A stretch of 62,455 nt of DNA from Pseudomonadota bacterium (GCA_021324155.1 JAJPJQ010000050.1:1-62455), one strand, 5' to 3'; counted from the stretch's first letter, positions 1 through 9,566 are shown. The notes: a model not told the origin generated them from the letters alone. Numbers and translations are program-made.

Positions 1-542
1 CCGTGCTTGCCCATGTTCATCTTGACCGAGACGGTGTTCTTGTTCTGCACCATCACGCGATAGGTGCCGACATTGACCTTGCCGGTCTCGGGATCTCTGG
101 TGATGACCCCGCAGCCGGTCCCGATGTACGGGCCGCCGTCGAGCTCGTGCCAGCTCGGCGTTGGGAATTTATAAAGATCGACTTCGCTGTCGACCATCTG
201 ATTCTCGCCGACGGGCCCGCCTTCGACCTGTTGCGCGGGGACAGGCTTGAATGCCGCGAGCTTTTTCCGCCACGCGTAGAGATACTCGATGCCGTTCAAA
301 TCCTCCGGCAGGCCCATCGCCGGCGCCGTGCGCTTGCACGTGCGAAATGCGTTCGAGATGATGCGAAACCCCGGCGGATATCCGGCGAAGCCGCCGAAGA
401 GCAGTGCCGGTCCTTCCTTCTCCGCCGCGCGCTCGGTCAGGGCGCCGACTTCGATCTTGAGATCGGCGCCATCGAACTTCTTGATCTCGCCCATCTCTTC
501 GAGACACTGGATGTACTCCCGCATATCGGTCACAGTACGCAT
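1..542 (-). CDS. ubiD: UbiD family decarboxylase, N-terminal part (runs off window start)
   Basis: Prenylated-FMN-dependent (de)carboxylase family that acts on aromatic or alpha,beta-unsaturated acids in the cytoplasm. I translated the minus strand from an ATG at 542, preceded by a GGAGGAAT ribosome site. The frame stays open for 180 residues to the window edge. It begins MRTVTDMREYIQCLEEMGEI, as UbiD proteins do, and later carries the family signatures GPYIGTGCGVITRDPETG and VGTYRVMV followed by KMNMGKH. Only the N-terminal third is present, so the catalytic Arg/Glu residues cannot be checked and the substrate is unknown. It is divergent from the M16 genes across about 96 bp. No UbiX-type flavin prenyltransferase is visible in the window. 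Confidence 0.9.
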   Translation of the reverse strand, partial: MRTVTDMREYIQCLEEMGEIKKFDGADLKIEVGALTERAAEKEGPALLFGGFAGYPPGFRIISNAFRTCKRTAPAMGLPEDLNGIEYLYAWRKKLAAFKPVPAQQVEGGPVGENQMVDSEVDLYKFPTPSWHELDGGPYIGTGCGVITRDPETGKVNVGTYRVMVQNKNTVSVKMNMGKH

Positions 543-638
543 GATTCCTCCAAAAAGTTCATCCTATTTCCCGGGCCCGATACTGTCAACACGCTGCCGG
601 CCCTTGCTCTTTCACGCTGTTCCTGTATTCCTGAATAA

Positions 639-1958
639 ATGCGTTTGCTGGTTTTCGTCGCGCTCTTTTTAGCGGCTGCGGCCGCGCCGGCCGCGGCGCA
701 AAATTTTCCCGTGAAAGAAGCAATTCTCGACAACGGCCTGAAAGTTCTCCTGCTCGAAGACCACAAGAGCGCCGCGGTGACGTTCCAGGTCTGGTACCGA
801 GTCGGCTCGCGCAACGAGATCGACGGCAAGAGCGGACTCTCCCATTTTCTCGAGCACATGATGTTCAAGGGCACGCCGAATGTGAAGCCCGAGGAGTACG
901 CGAAGATCATCGCCAGGAACGGCGGCAACTCCAACGCCTTTACCTCTTACGATTATACCGTGTATTTCGCGACCATGAGCCGGGACAAAATCGGCATCGA
1001 AGTTGAACTCGAAGCCGACCGGATGGCGAACGCGATTCTCGACGGACCGACTTTCGAAAACGAAAAAGCCGTCGTCATGGAGGAGCGCCGTCTCAGAACC
1101 GACGACAATCCCGACCAGGCGCTCGCCGAAATCGCCAATGCGGTCATGTACATGGTTTATCCGTATCGTCGCCCCGTTATCGGCTGGATGTCGGACATTT
1201 TGAATCTCACGCGCGACGATCTGGTCCAGCATTACAAGACTTATTACTCGCCGAACAATGCCTTTATCGTAGCTGTCGGCGATTTTTCCAGCGACGAGAT
1301 GCTCGCCAAAATCAAGCAGGAATTCGGCAAGGTGGCGCGCCGGTCGGACCCGCCCGCGGTCAAATTGGAGGAGCCGCCGCAGCAGGGCGAGCGCCGCGCC
1401 GCGCTCAAGAAAGAGGCGGAGCTGCCGCTGCTCTCGGCGTATTATCACGCGCCGAATTTGCTCAACCGCGACGCATTCGCGCTCGACCTGCTTTCCACGA
1501 TTCTCGCGGGCGGACGCAGCTCGCGCCTGCATCACGATCTGGTTTACGAGAAACAGATCGCGACGGCCGTCGACGCCGATTACGAGGGCTACATGATCGG
1601 GCCTTCGATGGTGGGGATGACGGCGCAGGTCATGCCCGAGAAGGAGCCCGCCGAGGTGCAGCGCGCGATCGAAGCCGCCGTCGAAAAAATCAAGTCCGAG
1701 CCGGTCGGTGACCGCGAGCTGCAGAAGGCGAAAAACCAGGTTGAGGCGGCGTTCGTCTTCGGCCAGGACTCGATCTTCGGCCAAGCGCTGCGCATCGGGC
1801 AGTTCGAGTCGCTCTCGAAGTGGCAGCTGATCAACGATTATCTTCCCGGAATCCGCGCCGTGACGGCGCAGGACGTCCTTCGGGTCGCGAAGAAATATCT
1901 CCAACCCGATCAGCGGACGATCGGCGTCCTGATTCCTACGAAAGAATCCGACTCGTGA
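639..1958 (+). CDS. M16 family zinc metalloprotease, catalytic subunit, exported
   Basis: Secreted pitrilysin/MPP-like zinc peptidase of 439 residues. A signal peptide covers residues 1-21 (hydrophobic, Ala-rich, ending AAAQ). The inverted zinc motif HFLEH is at residues 69-73, and the third ligand is a glutamate near residue 149 in VVMEER, the usual distance of about 75 residues. The N-terminal M16 domain is followed by the M16_C substrate-binding half (about 190-380). The gene overlaps the next gene by GTGA, so the pair is almost certainly co-transcribed and the products probably form a heterodimer in the periplasm. The start was chosen for the signal peptide; no strong ribosome site lies in front of it. 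Confidence 0.93.
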   Translation: MRLLVFVALFLAAAAAPAAAQNFPVKEAILDNGLKVLLLEDHKSAAVTFQVWYRVGSRNEIDGKSGLSHFLEHMMFKGTPNVKPEEYAKIIARNGGNSNAFTSYDYTVYFATMSRDKIGIEVELEADRMANAILDGPTFENEKAVVMEERRLRTDDNPDQALAEIANAVMYMVYPYRRPVIGWMSDILNLTRDDLVQHYKTYYSPNNAFIVAVGDFSSDEMLAKIKQEFGKVARRSDPPAVKLEEPPQQGERRAALKKEAELPLLSAYYHAPNLLNRDAFALDLLSTILAGGRSSRLHHDLVYEKQIATAVDADYEGYMIGPSMVGMTAQVMPEKEPAEVQRAIEAAVEKIKSEPVGDRELQKAKNQVEAAFVFGQDSIFGQALRIGQFESLSKWQLINDYLPGIRAVTAQDVLRVAKKYLQPDQRTIGVLIPTKESDS

Positions 1959-3298
1959 GAAGGCTTCTTGCGGCGGTCTTCATGACAGCTATTCTCGGCT
2001 CGCAATCTTCCGCGCAGGCGCGGCTCACCCCGTCGCGGACAACGCTCGCCAACGGAGCGGTCGTTCTCACGTCGGAGCAGAGGGCGCTTCCGATGGTGAC
2101 GATGAGCCTGATGATCGCCGGCGGCGGGCGTCTCGATCCGGCCGGACGGGAAGGGCTCGCCAACTTGACGGCGCAGCTCCTGACATACGGCACCAAAAAT
2201 CACACCGCCGTCCAGCTTGGCGAAGCGCTCGATTTTCTCGGCGCCTCGCTATCCGCCGGCTGCAGCGAAGAGGCGATCACCGTCAATTTCACGCTGCTGA
2301 AAAAAGATCTCGACGAGGGACTACGGCTGCTTGCCGAGGTGCTGACCGAGGCGTCGTTTCCGCCGGAAGAGATCGAGCGGCGCAAACAGGCGGTCATCGC
2401 GGGCATCCGCGCGCAGGACGAGCAGCCCGGGCAAGTCGCCGAAGTGAAATTTCTCGAAGCGCTCTTCCCCAAGAGCCCTTATGGACGCCGCGTCGAAGGA
2501 ACGCCGGAATCGGTCAAGAGCATCGCGCGCGCCGACTTGACCGCTTTTTACGAGAACGAGCTTCGTCCCGACCGCGCCATCTTCGCGGTGGTCGGCGACG
2601 TGTCCGAGAAGGAGATCGTCGAGAAACTGAACGCGGCGCTGCGGTCCTGGCAGACGAAGGCGGCGGCCAAGCTGTCGTTGCCCAAGGTCATTCCCGGATC
2701 GCCGACGGTCATCAAAATCAACCGGCAGCTAACGCAGGCGAACATTATTCTAGGCCATGACGGTGTACCGCGCACGCATCCGGATTATTACGCGATTCAG
2801 GTCATGAACTACATTCTCGGCGGCGGCGGTTTTTCGTCGCGGATGATGGAATCGATCCGCAATCAGCGCGGTTTCGCCTATTCGGTTTACAGCCAGTTCG
2901 ACCCGCGGAAATATGCCGGAAGCTTCCAGGTCGTGATGCAGACGAAGAACGAAAGCGCGGGCGAGGCGATCAAGATTGCGCTCGCCGACATACGAGAAAT
3001 CCGCGAGCAAGGCGTGACCGAAACCGAGCTCAACGAGGCCAAGGATTATCTCATCGGCAGCTTCCCGCTGCGCTTCGACACGAATCGCAAGGTCGCCGCC
3101 GTGCTATCGCAGGTGGAATTCTACGGACTGGGCCTTGACTATCTCGATCGATATCCCGAGATCATTCGTAAAATAACCCGTGAAGACGTGCTGCGTGCCG
3201 CCAAGAACTATCTGCATCCGGAAAAGCTTATTGTGGTTGTCGTGGCCGACCAATCCAAGGCCGCTCTTCAGGCGCTTGACAGTGGAGGGGGGCTATAG
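1955..3298 (+). CDS. M16 family peptidase-like, non-catalytic partner subunit
   Basis: About 447 residues. I start it at GTG 1955, which overlaps the TGA of the upstream gene and gives a clean signal peptide (VRRLLAAVFMTAILG, then SQSSAQA). A longer frame reaching back to 1820 would lie inside the upstream gene and lacks a signal peptide. The M16 fold is clear, including the C-terminal R/Y-type region GGGGFSSRMMESIRNQRGFA. At the zinc site, however, the expected HxxEH is replaced by NLTAQ, so it should not bind zinc. This matches alpha/beta-type M16 pairs in which one subunit is catalytic and the other only shapes the substrate chamber. Confidence 0.9.
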   Translation: MRRLLAAVFMTAILGSQSSAQARLTPSRTTLANGAVVLTSEQRALPMVTMSLMIAGGGRLDPAGREGLANLTAQLLTYGTKNHTAVQLGEALDFLGASLSAGCSEEAITVNFTLLKKDLDEGLRLLAEVLTEASFPPEEIERRKQAVIAGIRAQDEQPGQVAEVKFLEALFPKSPYGRRVEGTPESVKSIARADLTAFYENELRPDRAIFAVVGDVSEKEIVEKLNAALRSWQTKAAAKLSLPKVIPGSPTVIKINRQLTQANIILGHDGVPRTHPDYYAIQVMNYILGGGGFSSRMMESIRNQRGFAYSVYSQFDPRKYAGSFQVVMQTKNESAGEAIKIALADIREIREQGVTETELNEAKDYLIGSFPLRFDTNRKVAAVLSQVEFYGLGLDYLDRYPEIIRKITREDVLRAAKNYLHPEKLIVVVVADQSKAALQALDSGGGL

Positions 3299-3343
3299 TA
3301 AGACACCCTTCGTTTCGCTTACGGAAGGAGGAGAGGCGCGCGG

Positions 3344-3727
3344 ATGAAAAAGGTCCTGGTCGTCGAAGACCATCCAGACATGCGCGAACTCCTCATCTGG
3401 CAGATGGAGCTGATGGGGTTTTCGGCGATCCCAGCCAAGCACGGCAAAGAGGGTGTGGAGAAGGCAGTCCAGGAGAAGCCCGAGCTGATCCTGATGGATA
3501 TCATGATGCCGGGCATGGACGGTCGCGAGGCCACTCGGCTTTTGCGCTCGCATCCGGATACGCAGGATATTCCCATACTTGCAGCCACCGCTCTTTTCCG
3601 CGACGCCGATCTCAAGACCTGCATCGACGCCGGCTGCAACGACTATATCGTCAAGCCCTTTACGTTTCAGGAATTGCAGGGCAAAATCCAGGAATTCATC
3701 ACCGATTCCCGCATGACCCTGCAGTAG
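3344..3727 (+). CDS. Single-domain (CheY-like) response regulator
   Basis: A 127-residue stand-alone receiver domain. The acidic pocket is E8/D9, the phospho-acceptor is D52 in LMDIMMPGMDG, the switch Thr is T82 and the conserved Lys is K104 in IVKPF. There is no output domain, so it acts by protein contact or as a phosphorelay step. A strong ribosome site (GGAAGGAGGAG) precedes the ATG. No histidine kinase is adjacent; the nearest is the hybrid-free GAF kinase at 9.6-11.3 kb, which lacks a receiver. Pairing the two is speculation. Confidence 0.92.
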   Translation: MKKVLVVEDHPDMRELLIWQMELMGFSAIPAKHGKEGVEKAVQEKPELILMDIMMPGMDGREATRLLRSHPDTQDIPILAATALFRDADLKTCIDAGCNDYIVKPFTFQELQGKIQEFITDSRMTLQ

Positions 3728-3785
3728 TTTCCTTCGCCGCTCCTTCGTTTACCATTTCGGTTGGCATCGTTCCCGAGGTTGTGCC

Positions 3786-5099
3786 GTGACACGCCGGGAA
3801 AAAGCCGTCGCCATTGTCGAGCGCCTGAAACAGGCGGGGTTCGAGGCGTATTTCGCCGGCGGATCGGTGCGCGATATGCTTCTGGGCCGAGACCCCGACG
3901 ATTACGATATCGCAACCGGCGCGCGCCCCGAGGATATCCGCAAAATATTTCCCCGCACGCTCGAAGTAGGCGCGCAATTCGGCATTCTTCTGGTTCTCTC
4001 CGACGGCGACGCCTTCGAGGTCGCGACCTTCCGTTACGACGGGCCGTATCTCGACGGGCGCCGCCCGAGCGAAGTCCGCTACGCGCGGCTCGAAGAGGAC
4101 ATTCACCGGCGCGATTTCACCGTCAACGGCCTGATGTACGATCCGCTGGACGATCGTCTCATCGACCTCGTCGGCGGGTGCGACGATCTCGCACGGCGCC
4201 GCATCCGCGCCATCGGCGATCCGCGCGCGCGCTTTCAGGAAGACCGGCTGCGGATGATCCGCGCGGCGCGTTTTTCCGCGAGCCTCGGTTTCGAAATCGA
4301 GCCGGATACGCTCGCGGCGATTCGCACTGAGGCGCCCCACATCACGCAGGTATCGTGGGAGCGCATCGGCGAAGAGGTCACGCGCATTCTCACCGAGGGC
4401 GGCGCCCGCCGCGGCTTCGAGATCATGGACGCGACCGGATTGCTGACGCGAATTCTCCCCGAGGTGGCGGCGATGCACGGCGTCGAGCAATCGCCGGACT
4501 ACCATCCCGAAGGCGATGTGTTCGTGCACACGATGCTCGTGCTGAAGAATCTCGCAGAGCCTACGGAGACGGTCGCGTACGGCGCGCTGCTCCACGACGT
4601 CGGCAAGCCCGTAACCGCGGACCGCAAAGAGCATCGCATCACGTTCTACGGCCACACGGAACAAGGCGCGGAAATGGCGGTCGCGATCTTGAAGCGTCTG
4701 AAGCGTAGCCGCAGCGTATGGGAGCGCGTGGCGTATATCGTCAAGAACCATCTGCGGCCCGTGCAGGCGCCGAAGATGCGCGTATCGACGCTCAAGCGAT
4801 TTTTCGCCGACCCGGGCATCGACGAGCTGCTGGAAGTGGTGCGCCTCGATGCGCTGGCATCGAACGGCGACCTGCAATATTATGATTTCTGCCGGCGGAA
4901 AATGGCCGAGCTGAAGCACGAGGAGATTCATCCGCCTCCGCTCGTCACGGGCAAGGATTTGATCGCGCTCGGCCTCGAGCCGGGGCCGATGTTTCACGAG
5001 ATTCTGGACCGCGTCAAAGAAGCGCAGCTCGAGGGCGAGCTGCGCGACCGGCAAGCGGCGCTCGACTGGGTCAAAAAGGAGTACGGGGGGCGAGACTGA
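3786..5099 (+). CDS. cca: CCA tRNA nucleotidyltransferase with HD domain
   Basis: Class II nucleotidyltransferase of 437 residues that adds or repairs the 3'-CCA end of tRNA. The N-terminal signature is GGSVRDMLLGR at 25-35, with the metal-binding acidic residues in DDYD at 38-41. The RNA-binding segment has RFQEDRLRMIRAARF at about 149-163. A C-terminal HD phosphohydrolase domain shows H240, H248 and H270-D271 (LLHDVGKP). The start is GTG at 3786 with a weak GAGG ribosome site. The architecture could also fit a poly(A) polymerase of the same superfamily, but the single HD domain and length favour Cca. Confidence 0.9.
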   Translation: MTRREKAVAIVERLKQAGFEAYFAGGSVRDMLLGRDPDDYDIATGARPEDIRKIFPRTLEVGAQFGILLVLSDGDAFEVATFRYDGPYLDGRRPSEVRYARLEEDIHRRDFTVNGLMYDPLDDRLIDLVGGCDDLARRRIRAIGDPRARFQEDRLRMIRAARFSASLGFEIEPDTLAAIRTEAPHITQVSWERIGEEVTRILTEGGARRGFEIMDATGLLTRILPEVAAMHGVEQSPDYHPEGDVFVHTMLVLKNLAEPTETVAYGALLHDVGKPVTADRKEHRITFYGHTEQGAEMAVAILKRLKRSRSVWERVAYIVKNHLRPVQAPKMRVSTLKRFFADPGIDELLEVVRLDALASNGDLQYYDFCRRKMAELKHEEIHPPPLVTGKDLIALGLEPGPMFHEILDRVKEAQLEGELRDRQAALDWVKKEYGGRD

Positions 5100-5100
5100 T

Positions 5101-7398
5101 ATGGAAGCGGCGAACGGCTTCAAAGTCGTCGGCAAGGGGCCAAAGCGCGTCGACGGCAAAGACAAGGCGACGGGCAAGGCGGCCTATACGGTCGATCTGG
5201 AGCTCCCGAACATGGCTGTCGGCAAAGTTCTGCGCAGTCCTCTTCCGCACGCGAAGGTTGTCAGGATCGACGCGGCGAAGGCCGCGAGGCTGCCGGGCGT
5301 CTTCGCCGTCATCACGCGCGACGATCTCTCCGCCCTCAATTATTATTACGGCGCCGCCTACAAGGACCAGCCGATCGTCGCGACCGACAAGGTTCGCTTC
5401 GTCGGCGATCCCGTTGCCGGGGTCGCTGCGGCGGATGCCGAGATCGCCGAAGAGGCGCTCGGCCTGATCGAAGTCGAATATGAAGAGCTGCCGGCGGTGG
5501 ACGACCTCGACGGCGCGCTCAAAACCGGAGCGCCGATCATTCACGAGGCGCTCGCCCAGGGCGGCGAGCTGCACGGCTACCACTATCAGGCGCCGGAAAG
5601 ATTCAAAGGCACGAACATCTGTTACCAGTTCAGTTACGCGAACGGCGATGTCGCCCAGGGTTTCAAGCAGTCCGACCACATCTTCGAGCATACGTTTACG
5701 TTTCCGCGCGTGCAGCATTTCTCCATGGAGCCGCACGCGATCATCGCCAATGTCGAGATCGACCGCATCACGCTATGGGCGTCGTCGCAGGACCCGTTCA
5801 CGCTGCGCGAGCATCTGGCGGAAATCTTCCGCATGCCCCTAAGCCGCGTGCGCGTGGTGGTGCCGTACGTGGGCGGCGGCTACGGGGGCAAGCTCTCGGT
5901 CAAGACGGAGCCGCTCGCCGCCGCGCTGTCCTGGAAGGCCGGGCGCCCGGTGAAGATCGTCCTCTCGATCGAGGAGAGCTTCAAGACCGTGACGCGCCAT
6001 CCGGCGCGCTTTCGCATCAAGACCGGGGTTACGCGCGACGGCAGGATGCTCGCGCGCGAATGCGAGATCTACATGGACACCGGTGCGTACGCCGACGCGG
6101 GACCGCGCGTCACGCAAAAAGCCGGCTACCGGGCCTTCGGCCCATATAAAATTCCCAACGTCAAGTCTGACGCCTACACCGTCTACACCAATACCGCGCC
6201 CGCCGGCGCGTTCCGCGGCTTCGGCACGCTGCAAGTCACGTGGGCCTACGAATCGCAGATGGACATCATCGCGGAGAAGCTGGGGCTCGATGCGCTGGAA
6301 TTCCGCCTCAAAAATATGCTCGACAAAGGCGATCTCTACACGCCGGGCGATACGCCGGTCGATGCCGACCTCCGCGAAGGCTTGCTGCGCGTCGCGCGGG
6401 AAATAGGCTGGGGAGAAAAAGGGCCGGCCGGAACCGGCAAAGGGCTGAGCTGCTGCATGAAGGACGGCGGCGGTACGTACAAGTTCGCCTCCGCGGTCGC
6501 GAAGATGATCTCCGACGGCAGCGTCGTGCTGCTCACCGGCACCGTGGAACTCGGACAGGGCGCGCGGACGGCGCTCAGCCAGGTCGTCGCCGAAGAGCTC
6601 GCGGTGCCGCTCGAGTACGTTGTCGTCGCGCAGCTCGACACCGATACGACGCCGTACGACCCCGGCACGAACGCCAGCAGCTCGATGGTCGTCATGGGAC
6701 TCTGCGTCCAGCGCGCGGCGCAGGACTTGAAACGCCAGTTGCTCGAATCCGCCGCCAAGGCGCTGAACGAAAATGCGGCGGATCTGTCCCTCCAGGACGG
6801 CAGCGTTCAGAGCCGCAGCGGCAAGAAAATTGCCTACAGCGCGGTGATCGCGAAATATTTCGGCGCCAATGCGGGCGAGATCATCGGCAAAGGATCGTAC
6901 CAGGATATCAAGAGCAAGGACGCCGCGCTCGGCTCGCCGACGACTTTCTGGGAGATCGGCTGGGGCGGCGCGCAGGTTGCCGTCGATCGGGACACGGGCG
7001 CGATCAAGCTACTGAAGTACGTCTCGATCGCGGACGTCGGCCAGGCGATCCATCCGATTCAGTGCGAAGGGCAGGACGAAGGCGCCGTGATGTTCGCCGT
7101 CGGCCACACACTGCGCGAGGAGATGGTCTACAAGGACGGTCAGCTGCTCAACCCGAATCTTATCGACTATCACGTCCCGAACTTCCTCGACGTGCCGGAG
7201 GAGTTCGAGACCGTTTTGATGCAGAACAAAAACGGGCCTGGCCCGTTCGGCTCGAAGGGGATGGGCGAAGGCGGCCTGCTGCCGGTCGCGTCGGCCGTCG
7301 CCAACGCGGTCTACAACGCGGTCGGCGTGCGGCTTTACGATCTGCCGCTCACGCCGGAGAAAGTCTGGCGCGCGCTCAACGAAAAAAGCTCGGGCTGA
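5101..7398 (+). CDS. Xanthine dehydrogenase family molybdopterin-binding subunit
   Basis: Large (765-residue) molybdenum-cofactor subunit of the xanthine oxidase superfamily. Domain order is Ald_Xan_dh_C (about 20-130) and then the Mo-binding domains. The FRGFG active-site loop (from residue 371) is of the xanthine/aldehyde oxidoreductase type rather than the CO-dehydrogenase AYxCSFR type. The catalytic glutamate is E723 in KGMGEGG. No signal peptide is seen. It starts one base after the cca stop, so it is probably co-transcribed with cca. Unusually, neither the [2Fe-2S] nor the FAD subunit is next to it. The substrate cannot be told from sequence; hydroxylation of an N-heterocycle or aldehyde is the family reaction. 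Confidence 0.9.
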   Translation: MEAANGFKVVGKGPKRVDGKDKATGKAAYTVDLELPNMAVGKVLRSPLPHAKVVRIDAAKAARLPGVFAVITRDDLSALNYYYGAAYKDQPIVATDKVRFVGDPVAGVAAADAEIAEEALGLIEVEYEELPAVDDLDGALKTGAPIIHEALAQGGELHGYHYQAPERFKGTNICYQFSYANGDVAQGFKQSDHIFEHTFTFPRVQHFSMEPHAIIANVEIDRITLWASSQDPFTLREHLAEIFRMPLSRVRVVVPYVGGGYGGKLSVKTEPLAAALSWKAGRPVKIVLSIEESFKTVTRHPARFRIKTGVTRDGRMLARECEIYMDTGAYADAGPRVTQKAGYRAFGPYKIPNVKSDAYTVYTNTAPAGAFRGFGTLQVTWAYESQMDIIAEKLGLDALEFRLKNMLDKGDLYTPGDTPVDADLREGLLRVAREIGWGEKGPAGTGKGLSCCMKDGGGTYKFASAVAKMISDGSVVLLTGTVELGQGARTALSQVVAEELAVPLEYVVVAQLDTDTTPYDPGTNASSSMVVMGLCVQRAAQDLKRQLLESAAKALNENAADLSLQDGSVQSRSGKKIAYSAVIAKYFGANAGEIIGKGSYQDIKSKDAALGSPTTFWEIGWGGAQVAVDRDTGAIKLLKYVSIADVGQAIHPIQCEGQDEGAVMFAVGHTLREEMVYKDGQLLNPNLIDYHVPNFLDVPEEFETVLMQNKNGPGPFGSKGMGEGGLLPVASAVANAVYNAVGVRLYDLPLTPEKVWRALNEKSSG

Positions 7399-7400
7399 TT

Positions 7401-9425
7401 TCAGCTCGTCGTGATGTAGGGGATCGGAATCACCGGGTCGGGGAAGGGGACGTGAAGTCCGCGTTCGAATAGAACGAAGAAAAATAACCAGGCGCCGAAT
7501 GCGATGGCAATCGTGATCGGCCATTTCTCGCGTCCGGCGATCTTCAAGTAGAGTATCGTCGCGAGCGGCACGGCGACGGCAAAGCCGAACAGCCAGATTG
7601 CCACGAAAAATCCCACCGTCCAGATCCCGATGCTCACGGTTCGCTGCTTCACAACCTCCCGCGGAAGCTCGGCGCCGACGCCGCTGTCGTCCGGAGCTTT
7701 GAAGCGCGTCTTGCCGGAAGCATCCATCAAAAACTGCACGATCGTCAGCGCCAGCGCCGGGATGCCGATGACCCAGGGAAACAAACCGGCGCGATAGCCG
7801 AAGTTCCGGCTCTGCCACAGCGCGAGCCCGAGCAGCACGACGACGATGAAGCTGAAGATCGCCGCGGTCTTCGCGCGGCCGGGATCGGCGACGGTCGCAT
7901 TGGCGAGCGCCACGTCGGCAGCGGTCTCCCGCTTGGATTTTCTCTTCACGCGGTCTTTCACGACCGGGTAAAGAACGCCGAGCAAGGTAATGGTGAAAAT
8001 GAGCAACACGCCCGGTCGCCAGATCCATGCCCAGCCGTAGTTGTCGGTCGCGAGGAACAATCGATTCTCCGCCAGCGGGCCGAGAACGAGACCCAGTAGC
8101 AGCGGCGGCCGCGGCCATTCGAGCTTCTCCAAAACCCAGCCGAGCGCGCCGAAGCCGAGCACGACCAGCATGTCCTCGAAGGCGTTCTTTTCGGCGAAGG
8201 CGCCGAGATAGATGAGGATCAAGATCAGCGGGATGATGAGGCTGCCGCGTATTTGCGTGATCTTCGCGAGCGGCTTGAGGAACAGAAAACAGACAGCGAC
8301 CGTGATGATGTTCGAGATGATGATGACCCAGACGAAAGAGAAAGTGACATCGAGCTTGCCCTTCGGCGGCGGCAACAACATGTCGGGCCCCGGAACGATA
8401 CCTTGAATGATGAAGCCGCCCAAGAGGATCGCCATAATGACGCTCGCTGGCACGCCGAAGGCGATCGTGGTGATCAGGCTGCCGCCGAGCGTGGAATTAT
8501 TCGCCGCGCCGGGGCCGAGCACGCCTTCGATAGCGCCCTTGCCGAAGCGCTCTTTCTTCGGCGAGCTCTGCACGGCGTGCGCGTAGGCGACCCATTGAGT
8601 CGTCGCCGCGCCCATGCCGGGAATGATCGCCGTGAAAGTGCCGATCGCGCTGCAGCGCAGCACGAGCCACCAGTGGGTGAACGTGTCCTTGACGCCCTGC
8701 ATGACGCCGCCAAGCTCTTCGACCTTGTCTTGCGCGATGCTCGTGCCTAGGACCGCTAACTCGATGGTTTCAGGGATGGCGTAGAATCCGATCGTCACCG
8801 GCACGAGACCGACGCCGTCCCAGAGAAACAGCTGACCGAACGTGTAGCGCTGGATGCCGGAAATCGGATCGAGCCCGATGGTCGCGAGCATGAGACCCAG
8901 CGCGCCGGAGATCACGCCTTTCAATACCGCCTCGCCGCTCAGCGCGGCCACAAAGGAGATCCCCAATAGCGCGAGCATGAAAAATTCCGGCGAGCCGAAG
9001 GTGAGCACGAGTGGACGGACGATCGGCACTGCGAGGACGATGCAGACGGCGCCGAAGATGGCGCCGAACAGCGAGCTCATCAGCACGGCGCCGAGCGCGC
9101 GGCCGGCTTCGCCGCGCTTCGCCATCGCGTGTCCATCGACGATCGTCGACGCGGTCGTCGGCTCGCCCGGCACGCCGAAAAGCACCGAGGTGATGTCGCC
9201 GGTCGTCGCCGTCACCGCCGTCATGCCGAGCAGAAAGGCGAATGCCTCGACCGGGGTCATTTTGAAGATGAAGGGGAGCATCAGCGCCATCGCCGTCGGA
9301 CCGCCGAGGCCTGGCAGAATACCGACGATAAAGCCGATGAAGAGACCGACGCACATCAGGCCGAAAGTCGACGGAGCGAAGACCTGATAGAAACCCGAGA
9401 CGAACGATGTCAACATCTCGAACAT
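7401..9425 (-). CDS. Tripartite tricarboxylate transporter permease, TctA-TctB fusion
   Basis: 674 residues. Residues 1 to about 500 form a TctA large permease (10-12 membrane segments), with the family glycine-rich motif PGLGGPTAMALMLP near residue 40 and GVPGEPTTASTI near 85. After a basic linker near 480-510, the last 150 or so residues contain four hydrophobic segments resembling the small TctB subunit. The two membrane parts of a TTT importer are therefore one polypeptide. A GGGAGTAGC ribosome site precedes the ATG. No TctC binding protein lies next to it, so the ligand (carboxylate class) is unknown. It ends 2 bp from the molybdenum subunit gene, tail to tail. Confidence 0.92.
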   Translation of the reverse strand: MFEMLTSFVSGFYQVFAPSTFGLMCVGLFIGFIVGILPGLGGPTAMALMLPFIFKMTPVEAFAFLLGMTAVTATTGDITSVLFGVPGEPTTASTIVDGHAMAKRGEAGRALGAVLMSSLFGAIFGAVCIVLAVPIVRPLVLTFGSPEFFMLALLGISFVAALSGEAVLKGVISGALGLMLATIGLDPISGIQRYTFGQLFLWDGVGLVPVTIGFYAIPETIELAVLGTSIAQDKVEELGGVMQGVKDTFTHWWLVLRCSAIGTFTAIIPGMGAATTQWVAYAHAVQSSPKKERFGKGAIEGVLGPGAANNSTLGGSLITTIAFGVPASVIMAILLGGFIIQGIVPGPDMLLPPPKGKLDVTFSFVWVIIISNIITVAVCFLFLKPLAKITQIRGSLIIPLILILIYLGAFAEKNAFEDMLVVLGFGALGWVLEKLEWPRPPLLLGLVLGPLAENRLFLATDNYGWAWIWRPGVLLIFTITLLGVLYPVVKDRVKRKSKRETAADVALANATVADPGRAKTAAIFSFIVVVLLGLALWQSRNFGYRAGLFPWVIGIPALALTIVQFLMDASGKTRFKAPDDSGVGAELPREVVKQRTVSIGIWTVGFFVAIWLFGFAVAVPLATILYLKIAGREKWPITIAIAFGAWLFFFVLFERGLHVPFPDPVIPIPYITTS

Positions 9426-9566
9426 GCTACTCCCCTGATGTCCCGCTCATCTCCGGGATGACGCTCGATGGGAAAAAAACCCGACATCACGCGACGTTCG
9501 CGCCTCGACTACATGCGTGCTGGATGGGTGTCTTATTGCAAAAGGGGCGGCAAAGCAAGAAAAAAC

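Noticed and set aside
3-638. Plus-strand open frame of 211 codons at the window start
   Set aside because: It is the complement of the UbiD coding region, which reads cleanly on the minus strand with a ribosome site.
3699-5177. Minus-strand open frame of 492 codons
   Set aside because: Antisense to cca, which has complete conserved motifs. The translation is Arg/Ala-rich with no motif.
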